A DNA stretch of 64,000 nt from positions 116,670-180,669 of the forward strand of contig SVFZ01000052.1 of assembly GCA_015056585.1 (NCBI GenBank), written 5' to 3'. The notes under the pieces are model-generated. The model did not search any database. It saw nothing but the letters and a program-made list of their open reading frames with translations, and had not been told where the DNA came from. The position numbers and the translations under genes are program-made. Positions 26,399 to 35,067 of this stretch are shown piece after piece; the first letter of the stretch is position 1, and every line of letters begins with the position of its first letter. The DNA is from Butyrivibrio sp. (GTDB lineage Bacteria; Bacillota; Clostridia; Lachnospirales; Lachnospiraceae).

Positions 26399-27052
26399 TT
26401 ATTTGGAAAGAGAATTACTTGAATTCTCGTACCTATTAATATTATACGATAATTTCATCAAACTGTCAGATAAATGTACATTTTCTACCTGAATATTGTC
26501 AGGAACATCCAGATCAACATGAGCAAAATTCCAAATAGCCTTAATTCCACACTGAACAAGCTTGTGTGCCATTGGGACAGCCTGCTCTTTTGGAATAGTC
26601 AAAACAGCGATCTCAATGCCGTTTTCTTTGACAAAAGCTTCCATCTCATCAACAGGTCTTACTTCAACATCTCTTATCTTGGTTCCGTAAAGGTCCGGAT
26701 TGCAGTCAAAAGCTCCCTTAAACACAAAGCCTCTTCTGGTAAAATTGGTGTAGCCGGCGATAGCCTTGCCAAGATGGCCTGCTCCTATAATAACAAGTGA
26801 ATGCTGCTTGTCGATTCCAAGGATCTTACTGATTTCATCATAGAGATAGTTGACGTTATATCCGTATCCCTGCTGTCCAAACCCTCCAAAATTATTGAAG
26901 TCCTGCCTTATCTGAGACGCTGTAACCTTCATAATATCTGAGAGTTCCTGAGAAGAAATTCTCTCAACTCCCTTTTCCTTGAGATCTCCCAAGTATCTAA
27001 AATAACGTGGCAGTCTACTGATAACTGCCTGCGATATATCTTTTTCAGCCAT
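26399..27052 (-). CDS. rex: Redox-sensing transcriptional repressor Rex
   Basis: 217 residues. N-terminal winged helix (ISRLPRYFRYLGDL...VTASQIRQDFNNFGGFGQQGYGYNV) and a C-terminal Rossmann domain (LVIIGAGHLGKAIAGY) that senses the NADH/NAD+ ratio; the domain-swapped C-terminal helix follows. Rex represses fermentation and respiration genes until NADH rises. A consensus promoter lies upstream with a Rex-like site right after it, suggesting autoregulation. The coiled-coil gene follows by 26 bases. Confidence 0.96.
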   Translation of the reverse strand: MAEKDISQAVISRLPRYFRYLGDLKEKGVERISSQELSDIMKVTASQIRQDFNNFGGFGQQGYGYNVNYLYDEISKILGIDKQHSLVIIGAGHLGKAIAGYTNFTRRGFVFKGAFDCNPDLYGTKIRDVEVRPVDEMEAFVKENGIEIAVLTIPKEQAVPMAHKLVQCGIKAIWNFAHVDLDVPDNIQVENVHLSDSLMKLSYNINRYENSSNSLSK

Positions 27053-27069
27053 TATATTTCCCCTAGATA

Positions 27070-27087
27070 TTGTTAATTATTTCTCAA
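27070..27087. promoter_or_regulatory. Candidate Rex operator at the rex promoter
   Basis: TTGTTAATTATTTCTCAA matches 12 of the 14 defined positions of the Rex consensus TTGTTAA-N4-TTAACAA. It lies just downstream of the -10 box. Confidence 0.6.
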
Positions 27088-27092
27088 ATTTT

Positions 27093-27121
27093 ATTATATA
27101 GTTGTGTTAAATAGATGTCAA
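27093..27121 (-). promoter_or_regulatory. rex promoter
   Basis: Perfect sigma-A elements on the minus strand: TTGACA (27121-27116), a 17-base spacer, TATAAT (27098-27093). Confidence 0.85.
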
Positions 27122-27163
27122 AATGAAAACAGTAAAAAAATTGTAAAAAAGTCAAAGTATATC

Positions 27164-27202
27164 AAAAAGAAAACGATAGACACTCGGCCTACCGTTTTCT
27201 TT
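27164..27202 (-). terminator. Terminator of the second chemotaxis receptor gene
   Basis: AAAGAAAACG (27166-27175) pairs with CGTTTTCTTT (27193-27202), with ATAG/CTAC-like extension. The minus strand continues into T residues (TTTTTGAT). It lies 20 bases past the stop codon. Confidence 0.8.
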
Positions 27203-27221
27203 ATAGTTTTTATCATCCAAA

Positions 27222-28943
27222 TCAGGTTTTGAAGTAGCTTATTGTGTCTGTCATATTGTTTGCAAGAGCCTGTAGTTTTCCGGCAGATTCAGTGATAATT
27301 GCAAATGTCGCGTTAAGTTCCTGCATTGAAGCATTTGTTTCTTCCGTGGAAGCTGCATTTTCCTCCGAAATTGCTGAAAGGTCTGCAATGATCTCCAGGA
27401 GCTTATCCTTTGCAACATTGAGTTTTTTAACATGATCAGCTATATTTCCTGTGCTGTCGGATACATGATCTACATTTTCAGCCATGCTCTGCATATTTGT
27501 CTTCGTATCATCCAGCTGCTCCGATTGCTGCTTAAAGCTTGAATTTAGCCTCTCCATAACGGAAACAGAAGCCTCTGCATCAGCAAGAAGTTTTTCAACG
27601 ATCTTTTTTATCTCCTCGGCACTGTTACTGCTCTGGACAGCAAGCTGACCAATCTCTGTTGCCACCACTGCAAATCCCTTTCCTGCATCGCCTGCTCTTG
27701 CAGCCTCAATTGATGCATTAAGCGAAAGAAGATTTGTCTGGGAGGCTATTTCTGTGATAGCTTCTGAGAACTTCGAAATCTCTTTTGCCGAATCATTTGT
27801 TGAATTAATTGTATCTCCGATATCTTTTACTGAGCTTTGTACCTCAATACTCTGATCAATAAGCCTGTTAAGTGCACCCATTGCAGCTTCGCAGGAGGTC
27901 TTCATCTCGGATGTATATCCATTTAGCTGCTGTACGTTCTCAGATACTTCATCAATGTCAACTCCGATGTTCTGAGTATTACCGGCGGCGGTCTCAACAC
28001 TTTCCGCCTGTGAAACAGCACCTTTTGAAATTTCTTCCACTGCCTGGCTGACCTGTCCCGATGCAGTTGATGCCTGAGATGCCGAATCAGAAAGTTCTGC
28101 ACCTGATTTTTTCAGCTCATTGGACATATCCATAGTGTTTCTGATCACTTCACCGAGTTTTTCACTTAAGGTCTTGGCACCATCAGCAAGCAGCCCTATT
28201 TCATCGTTTCTATCCAATGATTTCTTAGCTATATTGAGATTTAATTCTCCCTGTGAAAGAGTCCCCAGTTCATCAGCGATTGCACGCATCTGCACTGATA
28301 CTCTGTTCGTAACAACAATTCCGACTGCAGAAAGAGCAGCCGTTAAAATTATGGAAATTAAAACCATTCCAAGAATGATACTTCTTATCTTCCTTGCTAC
28401 CGAATCACTTTCTCTTCCGGCAAATAACATTCCCACTATTGTGTCATCGTCATTTGCAAGAGGCATGTAATAACAATAGAAAGACTCAGTTGTTCCCGGC
28501 GGAGTTCTCTTTGAATAAAATTCCTGTCCGTTTGTCATAACCTGCCCCACAACTTCAGCTGAAGCCTGCTGGCCTGTTGCTTTTTCTCCGTTTGCACCCT
28601 CCAGGGTTGTCAGAAATCTTTGTGAACCAAAATAGAGAGAGTATTCAACTCCGGTATTACTTTTTAGTTCATCCATGATTTCCTCATACTCTGCCATTAT
28701 GTTTTCTTCGCCCTTATAAATGGCACCGTCTCTGTTTGTCCATTCTCCGTCCCAGACGTTCGTCATTTCGCTGTTAAGTTGTTCAACAGCAAGCTTAAGT
28801 TCTTCCTGAACCATATCCTTATAGGTATTATTGATCTCCACTGCACTGATAATGGTAAGTGCAGTTGCGATACCTATAATAGCAGCCACAGCAGCAAAGA
28901 TCAGCTTTTGAATAAGTTTGCCTTTTCGCTCTCTGGTTTCCAT
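27222..28943 (-). CDS. Methyl-accepting chemotaxis protein with single Cache-type sensor domain
   Basis: Start set at 28943 (573 residues; METRERKGK), because GGAGG lies 9 bases ahead; the frame's earlier GTG overlaps that ribosome binding site. Membrane segment 1 is at about 12-36. The extracytoplasmic domain (about 37-190) resembles an sCache sensor, with [22 protein letters not shown] near its end. Membrane segment 2 is at about 193-215, then HAMP and the signalling domain with the tip [20 protein letters not shown] / [11 protein letters not shown]. Ligand unknown. The C-terminal region has paired EE/NAA methylation-like sites. Confidence 0.93.
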   Translation of the reverse strand: METRERKGKLIQKLIFAAVAAIIGIATALTIISAVEINNTYKDMVQEELKLAVEQLNSEMTNVWDGEWTNRDGAIYKGEENIMAEYEEIMDELKSNTGVEYSLYFGSQRFLTTLEGANGEKATGQQASAEVVGQVMTNGQEFYSKRTPPGTTESFYCYYMPLANDDDTIVGMLFAGRESDSVARKIRSIILGMVLISIILTAALSAVGIVVTNRVSVQMRAIADELGTLSQGELNLNIAKKSLDRNDEIGLLADGAKTLSEKLGEVIRNTMDMSNELKKSGAELSDSASQASTASGQVSQAVEEISKGAVSQAESVETAAGNTQNIGVDIDEVSENVQQLNGYTSEMKTSCEAAMGALNRLIDQSIEVQSSVKDIGDTINSTNDSAKEISKFSEAITEIASQTNLLSLNASIEAARAGDAGKGFAVVATEIGQLAVQSSNSAEEIKKIVEKLLADAEASVSVMERLNSSFKQQSEQLDDTKTNMQSMAENVDHVSDSTGNIADHVKKLNVAKDKLLEIIADLSAISEENAASTEETNASMQELNATFAIITESAGKLQALANNMTDTISYFKT

Positions 28944-29233
28944 AAACATTAACCTCCGCACTTTAGCCAGACACCTGATAAAAATATACTTTTTTACATA
29001 TACTATTATATTAAAATGCGATGTTTTTTTGCTAACTATCAGATTATTATTTTCTGAATTTTTTATTAAAGAATGCAGAGTCTCATTGTACCTAAAGCCT
29101 CTTCAAGAAAATAAACGGCAATTAGCTTTATCTGTTTACACACCAGGGCAAATCAAGTATTATGACATATGTAAAAAAATGATTTATTATTTTATCCGCA
29201 TAATATTAGAAACTATCCGGGAGGAATACCTAT

Positions 29234-30121
29234 ATGTCGTATAAAGATTACATGGTAAGAGCCACTGCAGGAAATGCGCAGATCAGGGCTTTTGCCGCCA
29301 CAACAAAAGACCTTGCTGACTACGGCAGAAAAGCCCACGGTCTTTCACCTATCGCTGCAGCTGCTCTTGGAAGGCTCATGACGGGCACTGTAATGATGGG
29401 ACAGATGATGGACGATGGCAGTGATATGATCACTGTTAAAATAGATGGCGACGGCCCGATGAAAGGCGTTTTGGCCACAGCTGATAATAAAGGAAATGTT
29501 AAGGGATACGTGAGCAATCCTTATGTAATAATGGACCCCAACGCCTCAGGACATTTAAACGTAGGCGGCGCTATCGGCGAGGGAACTCTTACCGTCATAA
29601 GAGATATGGGATTAAAAGAGCCCTATGTGGGCCAGGTGCCTCTTTATTCAGGAGAAGTTGCCGAAGATCTGACATATTATTTTACAAAGTCTGAGCAGAC
29701 ACCTTCATCCGTTGGTCTTGGCGTGCTTGTGGAAAGAGAAAATCTCTCTGTGATTGCTGCCGGAGGTTTTATTATTCAGCTTATGCCCTTTGCTGATGAG
29801 CAGACCATTACTCACCTGGAATTTAATCTTGGCAAATTCTCTTCCGTCACAGATATCCTCAAGGCAGGAAAGACACCGGAAGAGCTTCTTTCCATCGTTC
29901 TTGACGGATTTGACATGGAGATTACTGAGAAAACGGACCTTAACTTCTACTGTAACTGCGACAGGGACCGTGTATCAAGAGCACTTATGCTGGTTGGCAA
30001 AAAAGAGCTGGATGACATGATACACGAAGGAAAGCCGGTAGAACTGTGTTGTCAATTCTGCAATAAGAAATATTCCTTCAGCGTAGCTGAACTTGAAGAG
30101 ATCAAGAAAAAGGCAAAGTAA
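29234..30121 (+). CDS. hslO: Redox-regulated holdase chaperone Hsp33
   Basis: 295 residues. N-terminal substrate-binding domain (VRATAGNAQIRAFAATTKDL, LGRLMTGTVMMGQM, DGPMKGVLATAD) and the C-terminal zinc switch with four cysteines: NFYCNCDRDRV (CxC) and CCQFCNKKY (CxxC). Under oxidative stress the cysteines release zinc and the protein becomes an active holdase. GGGAGGAA sets the start. The 290 bases upstream are AT-rich with no feature I can support. aguB follows after 40 bases. Confidence 0.96.
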   Translation: MSYKDYMVRATAGNAQIRAFAATTKDLADYGRKAHGLSPIAAAALGRLMTGTVMMGQMMDDGSDMITVKIDGDGPMKGVLATADNKGNVKGYVSNPYVIMDPNASGHLNVGGAIGEGTLTVIRDMGLKEPYVGQVPLYSGEVAEDLTYYFTKSEQTPSSVGLGVLVERENLSVIAAGGFIIQLMPFADEQTITHLEFNLGKFSSVTDILKAGKTPEELLSIVLDGFDMEITEKTDLNFYCNCDRDRVSRALMLVGKKELDDMIHEGKPVELCCQFCNKKYSFSVAELEEIKKKAK

Positions 30122-30161
30122 AGACATAATAATACTATAATTTGAACGAAGGAGCCTGAAA

Positions 30162-31052
30162 ATGATCAAAGTTGCTTGTATACAGTATGCCTGCGGAAAA
30201 GAGTTTCCATCTGACGAAGAACAGGTTAAATACAACATAGAAACCGCCAAGCGCCTCACAAGAGAAGCTGCTTCAAATGGAGCTAATATCATTCTTTTGT
30301 CTGAGCTGTTTGAAAGAAAATATTTCTGCCAGGAGCGAAATTACGACTATTATGAGTATGCTGCTCCTGCCATGGATAATCCCGCGGTAAAAGAGTTCAG
30401 TGACTTATGCAGGGAGCTCTCTGTAGTAATGCCCATCAGTATATATGAAAGAGACGGAAATGTCCTTTACAACTCAGTTGTTATGCTGGATGCTGACGGA
30501 AAGAGCCTTGGCATATACAGAAAAACTCATATTCCGGACGATCACTACTATCAGGAAAAATTCTACTTTACCCCCGGAGATACCGGATTTAAAGTGTTTA
30601 AAACCACCTATGGAAAGGTTGGTATCGGTATTTGTTGGGATCAGTGGTTCCCTGAAACAGCCAGATGCCTTGCACTAAAGGGTGCTGATATTATCCTCTA
30701 CCCGACAGCTATTGGCTCAGAGCCAATACTTGATGTTGACAGTGCCGGTCATTGGATGCGCACTATGCAGGGACACTCTGCAGCAAATGTGGTTCCGGTT
30801 GCAGCAGCTAACCGCATAGGTCTTGAGAGCGTTACTCCTTCCGAAGCAAACGGAGGCCAGAAATCAAGCCTTAACTTCTATGGTTCAAGCTTTTTGACCG
30901 ATGCAACGGGAGATGTAATTGCAAAGGCCGGTAGAGACAGCGAAGAAATAATATATGCGGAGTACGACTTTGAAGAAAACCGCAAGATGCGCCTCTCATG
31001 GGGGCTTTTTAGAGACAGACGCCCCGAGTGCTACTCTGATATATGTGGATAA
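30162..31052 (+). CDS. aguB: N-carbamoylputrescine amidase
   Basis: 296 residues, nitrilase superfamily. Catalytic triad Glu48 (LLSELFERKYFC), Lys121 (YRKTHIPDD) and Cys158 (GIGICWDQWFPE). It hydrolyses N-carbamoylputrescine to putrescine, CO2 and ammonia. The family-specific DQWFPEAAR-like segment and RMRLSWGLFRDRRPE-type C-terminus support AguB over other nitrilases. GAAGGAGCC is upstream of the ATG. Convergent with aguA, whose product supplies its substrate. Confidence 0.96.
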   Translation: MIKVACIQYACGKEFPSDEEQVKYNIETAKRLTREAASNGANIILLSELFERKYFCQERNYDYYEYAAPAMDNPAVKEFSDLCRELSVVMPISIYERDGNVLYNSVVMLDADGKSLGIYRKTHIPDDHYYQEKFYFTPGDTGFKVFKTTYGKVGIGICWDQWFPETARCLALKGADIILYPTAIGSEPILDVDSAGHWMRTMQGHSAANVVPVAAANRIGLESVTPSEANGGQKSSLNFYGSSFLTDATGDVIAKAGRDSEEIIYAEYDFEENRKMRLSWGLFRDRRPECYSDICG

Positions 31053-31064
31053 TGCTACATAAAA

Positions 31065-31106
31065 AATAAGCGCAGTATCTATATTATTATAGAATCTGCG
31101 CTTATT
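31065..31106. terminator. Bidirectional terminator between aguB and aguA
   Basis: AATAAGCGCAG (31065-31075) and CTGCGCTTATT (31096-31106) are exact complements; TCTATA/TATAGA continues the stem inside. Confidence 0.88.
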
Positions 31107-31110
31107 GTAT

Positions 31111-32295
31111 TTATTGCAGGTTGTTGTCCGGAATCTGCTGTGTGATGCAGTGAATGTTGCCACCACCCAGAAGGATGGCTCTTGCAGGGATTCCAATTAT
31201 TTCTCTGTCAGGACAGATTGTCTTTAAGAGATCCACAGCCCGTTCGTCGCTTTTCTCATTGTCTCCGCCAAACTGAGGAACAAGGATTGCTCCGTTTACA
31301 AAGTAGAAGTTCACATAGCTGGCTGCAAGTCTCTCTCCGACTTCCCGCACATCTTCACCTTCTTCGAATTCATAATTGTAAAGATCATCTGCACTTACAA
31401 GTACCGGATGATCCGGAATCGGAAGTCTGTGTATTACAAGATGCCTTCCCTTTGCATCAGTCTGGCTTTCAAGGTATTTAAGATCAGCCATCGAAAGTTC
31501 GTACTGAGGATCGTTTTCGTCATCGGTCCAGGCAAGCACCACTTCCCCCGGCGCCGTAAATGCACATACATTATCTACATGCTCATTGGTCTCATCATTA
31601 TAGATTCCTCTTGGAAGCCACAAGACTTTTTCAGCACCAAGATATTTTTTTAAGTTATCCTCTATCTGATCTTTCGTAAGTGAAGGATTTCTTCCCTTAC
31701 TTAAGAGGCAGCTTTCGGTAACCATTACAGTACCTTCTCCGTCGCTGTGGATTGATCCGCCTTCCAGCACAAAAGGAGCAGCATCGTAATAGTCTATGTT
31801 GCAGATATCGCAAAAGCTCTCGGCAACCTTATCATCTTTTTCCCAGGATGCATAAAGACCGTCCACATTACCGCCCCATGCATTAAAAGACCAGTTGATC
31901 CCACGAATATTGTTTCCCACAATACTCTCATCACGGTTTACTACAAAAGTCGGCCCCACATCACGTGCCCAGGCATCATCAGAATCTATAGGAAAAATAA
32001 GGCAACGATTTTCCAATAGCTCAACTTCATCTTTATCTGCAGCATTATGTGCAATCAGACTATCAACAAAATCCTTTGCTTCCTTCCAATGATTTTTTCC
32101 GGCAAGCAGATAAAGGTTTTCTCTTCGAAGTATTTCAAGAAAAATCCTGCCAAAAGACTTTAAGGTCTCAGTTCTGTCTTTCCCCCAGCTTCCGGGGCGA
32201 ACAGGAAAGATCATTATTGTTCCATCATGTGTCGAATACTCAGCAGGCATAAAAAAGCTGTCGTTAAAAGGTGTTGTATTTTCAAAAACACTCAT
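31111..32295 (-). CDS. aguA: Agmatine deiminase
   Basis: 394 residues from the chosen ATG at 32295, which has AAGGGGG upstream and places the conserved FFMPAEYSTHDGTIMIFPVRP at the family-typical distance from the N-terminus. An alternative ATG at 32340 overlaps the nspC stop (TGATG) and would add 15 residues. AguA converts agmatine to N-carbamoylputrescine plus ammonia. The guanidino-modifying fold is shown by NRCLIFPIDSDDAWARDVGPTF, FVLEGGSIHSDGEGT and the nucleophile Cys383 in GGGNIHCITQQIP. Operon with nspC. Confidence 0.96.
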   Translation of the reverse strand: MSVFENTTPFNDSFFMPAEYSTHDGTIMIFPVRPGSWGKDRTETLKSFGRIFLEILRRENLYLLAGKNHWKEAKDFVDSLIAHNAADKDEVELLENRCLIFPIDSDDAWARDVGPTFVVNRDESIVGNNIRGINWSFNAWGGNVDGLYASWEKDDKVAESFCDICNIDYYDAAPFVLEGGSIHSDGEGTVMVTESCLLSKGRNPSLTKDQIEDNLKKYLGAEKVLWLPRGIYNDETNEHVDNVCAFTAPGEVVLAWTDDENDPQYELSMADLKYLESQTDAKGRHLVIHRLPIPDHPVLVSADDLYNYEFEEGEDVREVGERLAASYVNFYFVNGAILVPQFGGDNEKSDERAVDLLKTICPDREIIGIPARAILLGGGNIHCITQQIPDNNLQ

Positions 32296-32339
32296 TTTTT
32301 GCTTAACCCCCTTAAGTGTACCTTCCCGGTAAATATGCA

Positions 32340-33503
32340 TCAAAGTCTTTCCTTGAAATTCTCGTAGCCAAAACGCTTAAGCACTTCCACTTCCCCGTTT
32401 TCATGAAGTATATCAATATCCGGGAGTGGCATTCCGTTGAAAGTATTGTTTTTTACCATGCTGTAGATAGCCATGTCTTCGAAAATAAGCCTGTCGCCAA
32501 TGTTTTTTTCACTGTCAAAACTGTAATCACCAATAATATCACCTGCAAGACAGGTCCTTGAAGATAGCCGGTAAGTAAAGTTTAGTTCTCCGGGTTCTTC
32601 TGAATCTCTAAGCGGTGGTCTGTAAGGCATCTCCAAGACATCAGGCATATGACACGCTGCAGAAGTATCCAGAATCAAAACAGGCATGCGCTCTGTATTA
32701 ACAACATCCATTACAGTAGTTACAAGGTATCCGGCATCCAGAGCTATGGCTTCTCCCGGTTCCAGATATACATCGATCGCATATTTTTCTCGGATATATT
32801 TAACAAGGCTTACAAGGCCTCCTATGTTGTAACCTTCCCTTGTTATATGATGCCCTCCGCCAAGATTTATCCATTTTATCTGCGAAAAATATGGTGCAAA
32901 TTTTTCCTCGACAGCTCTAAAGGTTTCTTCAAGAGGCTCAAATCCCTGTTCGCATAAAGTATGGAAGTGAAGGCCTTCCACTCCTTGTGGAAGAGTATCC
33001 GGCATCTCTGAAAATCTGATTCCAAGTCTTGATCCCGAAGAGCATGGATCATATATTTCATGTTCCTCCTGAGTACTATACTCAGGATTTATCCTAAGGC
33101 CTACCGTCACTTTACCGGCAAGCACCGCGCTCTCCCAAATATGTCGATGTGTTTCAAGCTGATTCAAAGAGTTAAAGACAATATGATCACATATTTCGCA
33201 CAGCTCTTCCATTTCTTCAGATTCAAAAGCGGGCTCGAAAACATGATTCTCTATTTTTTTAGAAGGGTCTGTCTTTGAGTGCATCTCCTCGTGTGCAAGT
33301 CTTGCTTCAAATAAACCTGAAGCCGTTGCTCCTGTCAGATAATCTGCAATAAGAGGGTATGTTTGATAAACGGAATAAGCCTTCTGCGCCAGAAGAATCT
33401 TAGCTCCGGAACGCCTTTCCACATCCTTTAATATCTCAAGATTTTCCCTGAGCCTTTTTTCATCTATAACATAAGCTGGAGTTTTAATACCGGCTAAGTC
33501 CAT
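32340..33503 (-). CDS. nspC: Carboxy(nor)spermidine decarboxylase
   Basis: 387 residues, alanine-racemase-fold PLP decarboxylase. The PLP lysine is Lys41 in ILLAQKAYSV; LGIRFSEMP, EGLHFHTLCEQGFE, WINLGGGHHITREGY and YLEPGEAIALDAGYLV are characteristic. It decarboxylates carboxyspermidine to spermidine, the last step of the aspartate-semialdehyde route. GGAGG precedes the ATG. The partner dehydrogenase is upstream but is separated from nspC by the 33.5-35.0 kb insert, so nspC-aguA now need their own or a read-through promoter. Confidence 0.93.
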   Translation of the reverse strand: MDLAGIKTPAYVIDEKRLRENLEILKDVERRSGAKILLAQKAYSVYQTYPLIADYLTGATASGLFEARLAHEEMHSKTDPSKKIENHVFEPAFESEEMEELCEICDHIVFNSLNQLETHRHIWESAVLAGKVTVGLRINPEYSTQEEHEIYDPCSSGSRLGIRFSEMPDTLPQGVEGLHFHTLCEQGFEPLEETFRAVEEKFAPYFSQIKWINLGGGHHITREGYNIGGLVSLVKYIREKYAIDVYLEPGEAIALDAGYLVTTVMDVVNTERMPVLILDTSAACHMPDVLEMPYRPPLRDSEEPGELNFTYRLSSRTCLAGDIIGDYSFDSEKNIGDRLIFEDMAIYSMVKNNTFNGMPLPDIDILHENGEVEVLKRFGYENFKERL

Positions 33504-33573
33504 ATTTTCCTCCGTGTTTTATCCTTTTTATATAATGGAAACAAGTAGCAATAAGAAATAAAAAATGTGTATC

Positions 33574-33608
33574 TTGTTACCCCCTCCACATCTAATAAGA
33601 GGTAACAA
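33574..33608. repeat. Left-end hairpin of the nuclease-gene insert
   Basis: TTGTTACC (33574-33581) and GGTAACAA (33601-33608) are exact inverted repeats with a 19-base loop. The right arm continues as GGTAACAAATTTT (33601-33613), which is repeated inverted at 34892-34904. Confidence 0.75.
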
Positions 33609-33665
33609 ATTTTTGATTAAAGAAAATCATGTACAATGAGCATTCAAAATCATCCTAAAAGGCCA

Positions 33666-33682
33666 CAAAAAGGGTAACAACA
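33666..33682 (+). repeat. 17-bp direct repeat, left copy
   Basis: CAAAAAGGGTAACAACA, identical to 34990-35006. Confidence 0.85.
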
Positions 33683-34025
33683 TTAATTTTTTTTCCAAAT
33701 TGTATCAATAGAATTGATTACCTTCCCCCACCGGTCTCTCAATGTTATGATTATATCTTACCATAAATTCGTATATTTTTTCTTTATGCAAGCTCATTAT
33801 ATCCTTTATATCCTTTAAACTTCAAATGCTAACGTATCTTTTTTATCTGTAGCTCCTTTCACGTAATTGAGGATTATGAAGTTTTGAAGTTTTAAAGGGT
33901 ATGTCAAAAAAAGTCTTTACAAGCCCAAAATAAAATGGTAAATTATCTTCCGATCGTTCGATCATTCATTTTTCTGAAATATCCCAGATTATTTCATGAC
34001 AATACTACAAATTCCGAGGTTATAA

Positions 34026-34805
34026 ATGTATTTAACAACTTTACTTGTAAAGCAAAAAGAAATCTTATTACATGAAATTGCATTAATGGAAAACTATATC
34101 GAACATGCACCGGCCGGACTACTAAAGTGTTATAAAATACATGGCCACATCAAATGGTATATCGAACAAACTGATGAATTACAAAATAAAACCCGTAAAT
34201 ACCTTCCTAAAAAAGAAAGGCAACTGGCTGAAGAACTCGCTTTGAAATCTTATTATCTTCATGTTCTTCCCGAAAAGAGAAATGAACTGAAGAATATTGA
34301 AAGATATCTAAAGAATACAAAACCAATCAAATCAGATTGTTTCATCCAATCGACTTCAAATTATTATGAGCTCTTAAAGCCCTCACTTAATCTTCCCAAT
34401 TTAGATTGTACAGAATATCAAAAGAATACTAATCATCCGGAAGGATTGATCGTCAAAACAAGAAAAGGTGAGTATGTCCGTTCGAAATCAGAAGCATTTA
34501 TAGCAGATACTTTATTTGAGCTAAAAATATCTTATAAATATGAATGCGCATTTCATGTTGATGATATAACACTTTATCCTGACTTTACCATCATCCATCC
34601 AAGTACAAATAAAATATTTATATGGGAGCATTTTGGTCTGATGGATAATCCTTCTTATGTTCGAAATTCATTTGGAAAAATACCATTATTTATATCAAAA
34701 TCTTATATGCCTGGGAACAACCTGATAATTACCTATGAATCCAAAAACATGCCACTAAGCTTTACACATGTAAGAAATCTGATCTCTATGTATTTCGGAA
34801 GATGA
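34026..34805 (+). CDS. Predicted PD-(D/E)XK nuclease-like protein, orphan gene in insert
   Basis: 259 residues. The N-terminal 100 residues are helical and charged (YLPKKERQLAEELALKSYY). The C-terminal half resembles a restriction-endonuclease-like fold: SKSE (153-156), then YPDF with Asp186 and IFIWEHFG with Glu201 fifteen residues later. The usual lysine of the motif is not at the canonical position (Glu-His-Phe), so activity is uncertain. Similar lone proteins are, to my recollection, common and unnamed in Lachnospiraceae. GAGG precedes the ATG. More AT-rich and Lys/Asn/Ile-rich than its neighbours. Points to horizontal gain; function unknown. Confidence 0.65.
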   Translation: MYLTTLLVKQKEILLHEIALMENYIEHAPAGLLKCYKIHGHIKWYIEQTDELQNKTRKYLPKKERQLAEELALKSYYLHVLPEKRNELKNIERYLKNTKPIKSDCFIQSTSNYYELLKPSLNLPNLDCTEYQKNTNHPEGLIVKTRKGEYVRSKSEAFIADTLFELKISYKYECAFHVDDITLYPDFTIIHPSTNKIFIWEHFGLMDNPSYVRNSFGKIPLFISKSYMPGNNLIITYESKNMPLSFTHVRNLISMYFGR

Positions 34806-34897
34806 AAACAATTTTGATATTTATAATTTTTTATGAAGTGATATAGAATCCATGTGCTTCATCTAGAAAAGATATAGAAATATACGTATACAAAATT

Positions 34898-34930
34898 TGT
34901 TACCCGTTTTTATAAAGAAAACGGGTAACA
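34898..34930. repeat. Right-end perfect hairpin of the insert
   Basis: TGTTACCCGTTTT (34898-34910) and AAAACGGGTAACA (34918-34930) pair over 13 bp with a 7-base loop. It shares the TGTTACC/GGTAACA core with the left-end hairpin. It could also terminate transcription from the upstream dehydrogenase gene, though no T-tract follows. Confidence 0.8.
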
Positions 34931-34989
34931 TAGATTTAAAAACATATATTCTGTTAAAAATATCGCTTACAAGAGGTGCTTTTTTCATC

Positions 34990-35006
34990 CAAAAAGGGTA
35001 ACAACA
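34990..35006 (+). repeat. 17-bp direct repeat, right copy
   Basis: CAAAAAGGGTAACAACA, identical to 33666-33682 and 1,324 bases away. Confidence 0.85.
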
Positions 35007-35067
35007 ATTCAAAAAAGTGCATTTTGTGCAACCTTCATCTCAGCCCCAGTGAAATGTTTACAAAAAA

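Larger units (their letters stand above)
33601..34904. mobile_element. Candidate small mobile element with one nuclease-like gene and 13-bp terminal inverted repeats
   Basis: The ends GGTAACAAATTTT (33601-33613) and AAAATTTGTTACC (34892-34904) are perfect inverted repeats. They enclose only the 34026-34805 gene, which is in the opposite orientation to the polyamine operon it interrupts. A 17-base direct repeat, CAAAAAGGGTAACAACA, occurs at 33666-33682 and 34990-35006, straddling the right end. No transposase of a known family and no clean target duplication were seen, so the boundaries are provisional. The non-coding part (33614-34025) is AT-rich, with no other feature I can support. Confidence 0.45.

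Noticed and set aside
28962..29233. Search for RNA genes or a promoter in the AT-rich gap before hslO
   Set aside because: No convincing -35/-10 pair, hairpin or conserved RNA motif was found.
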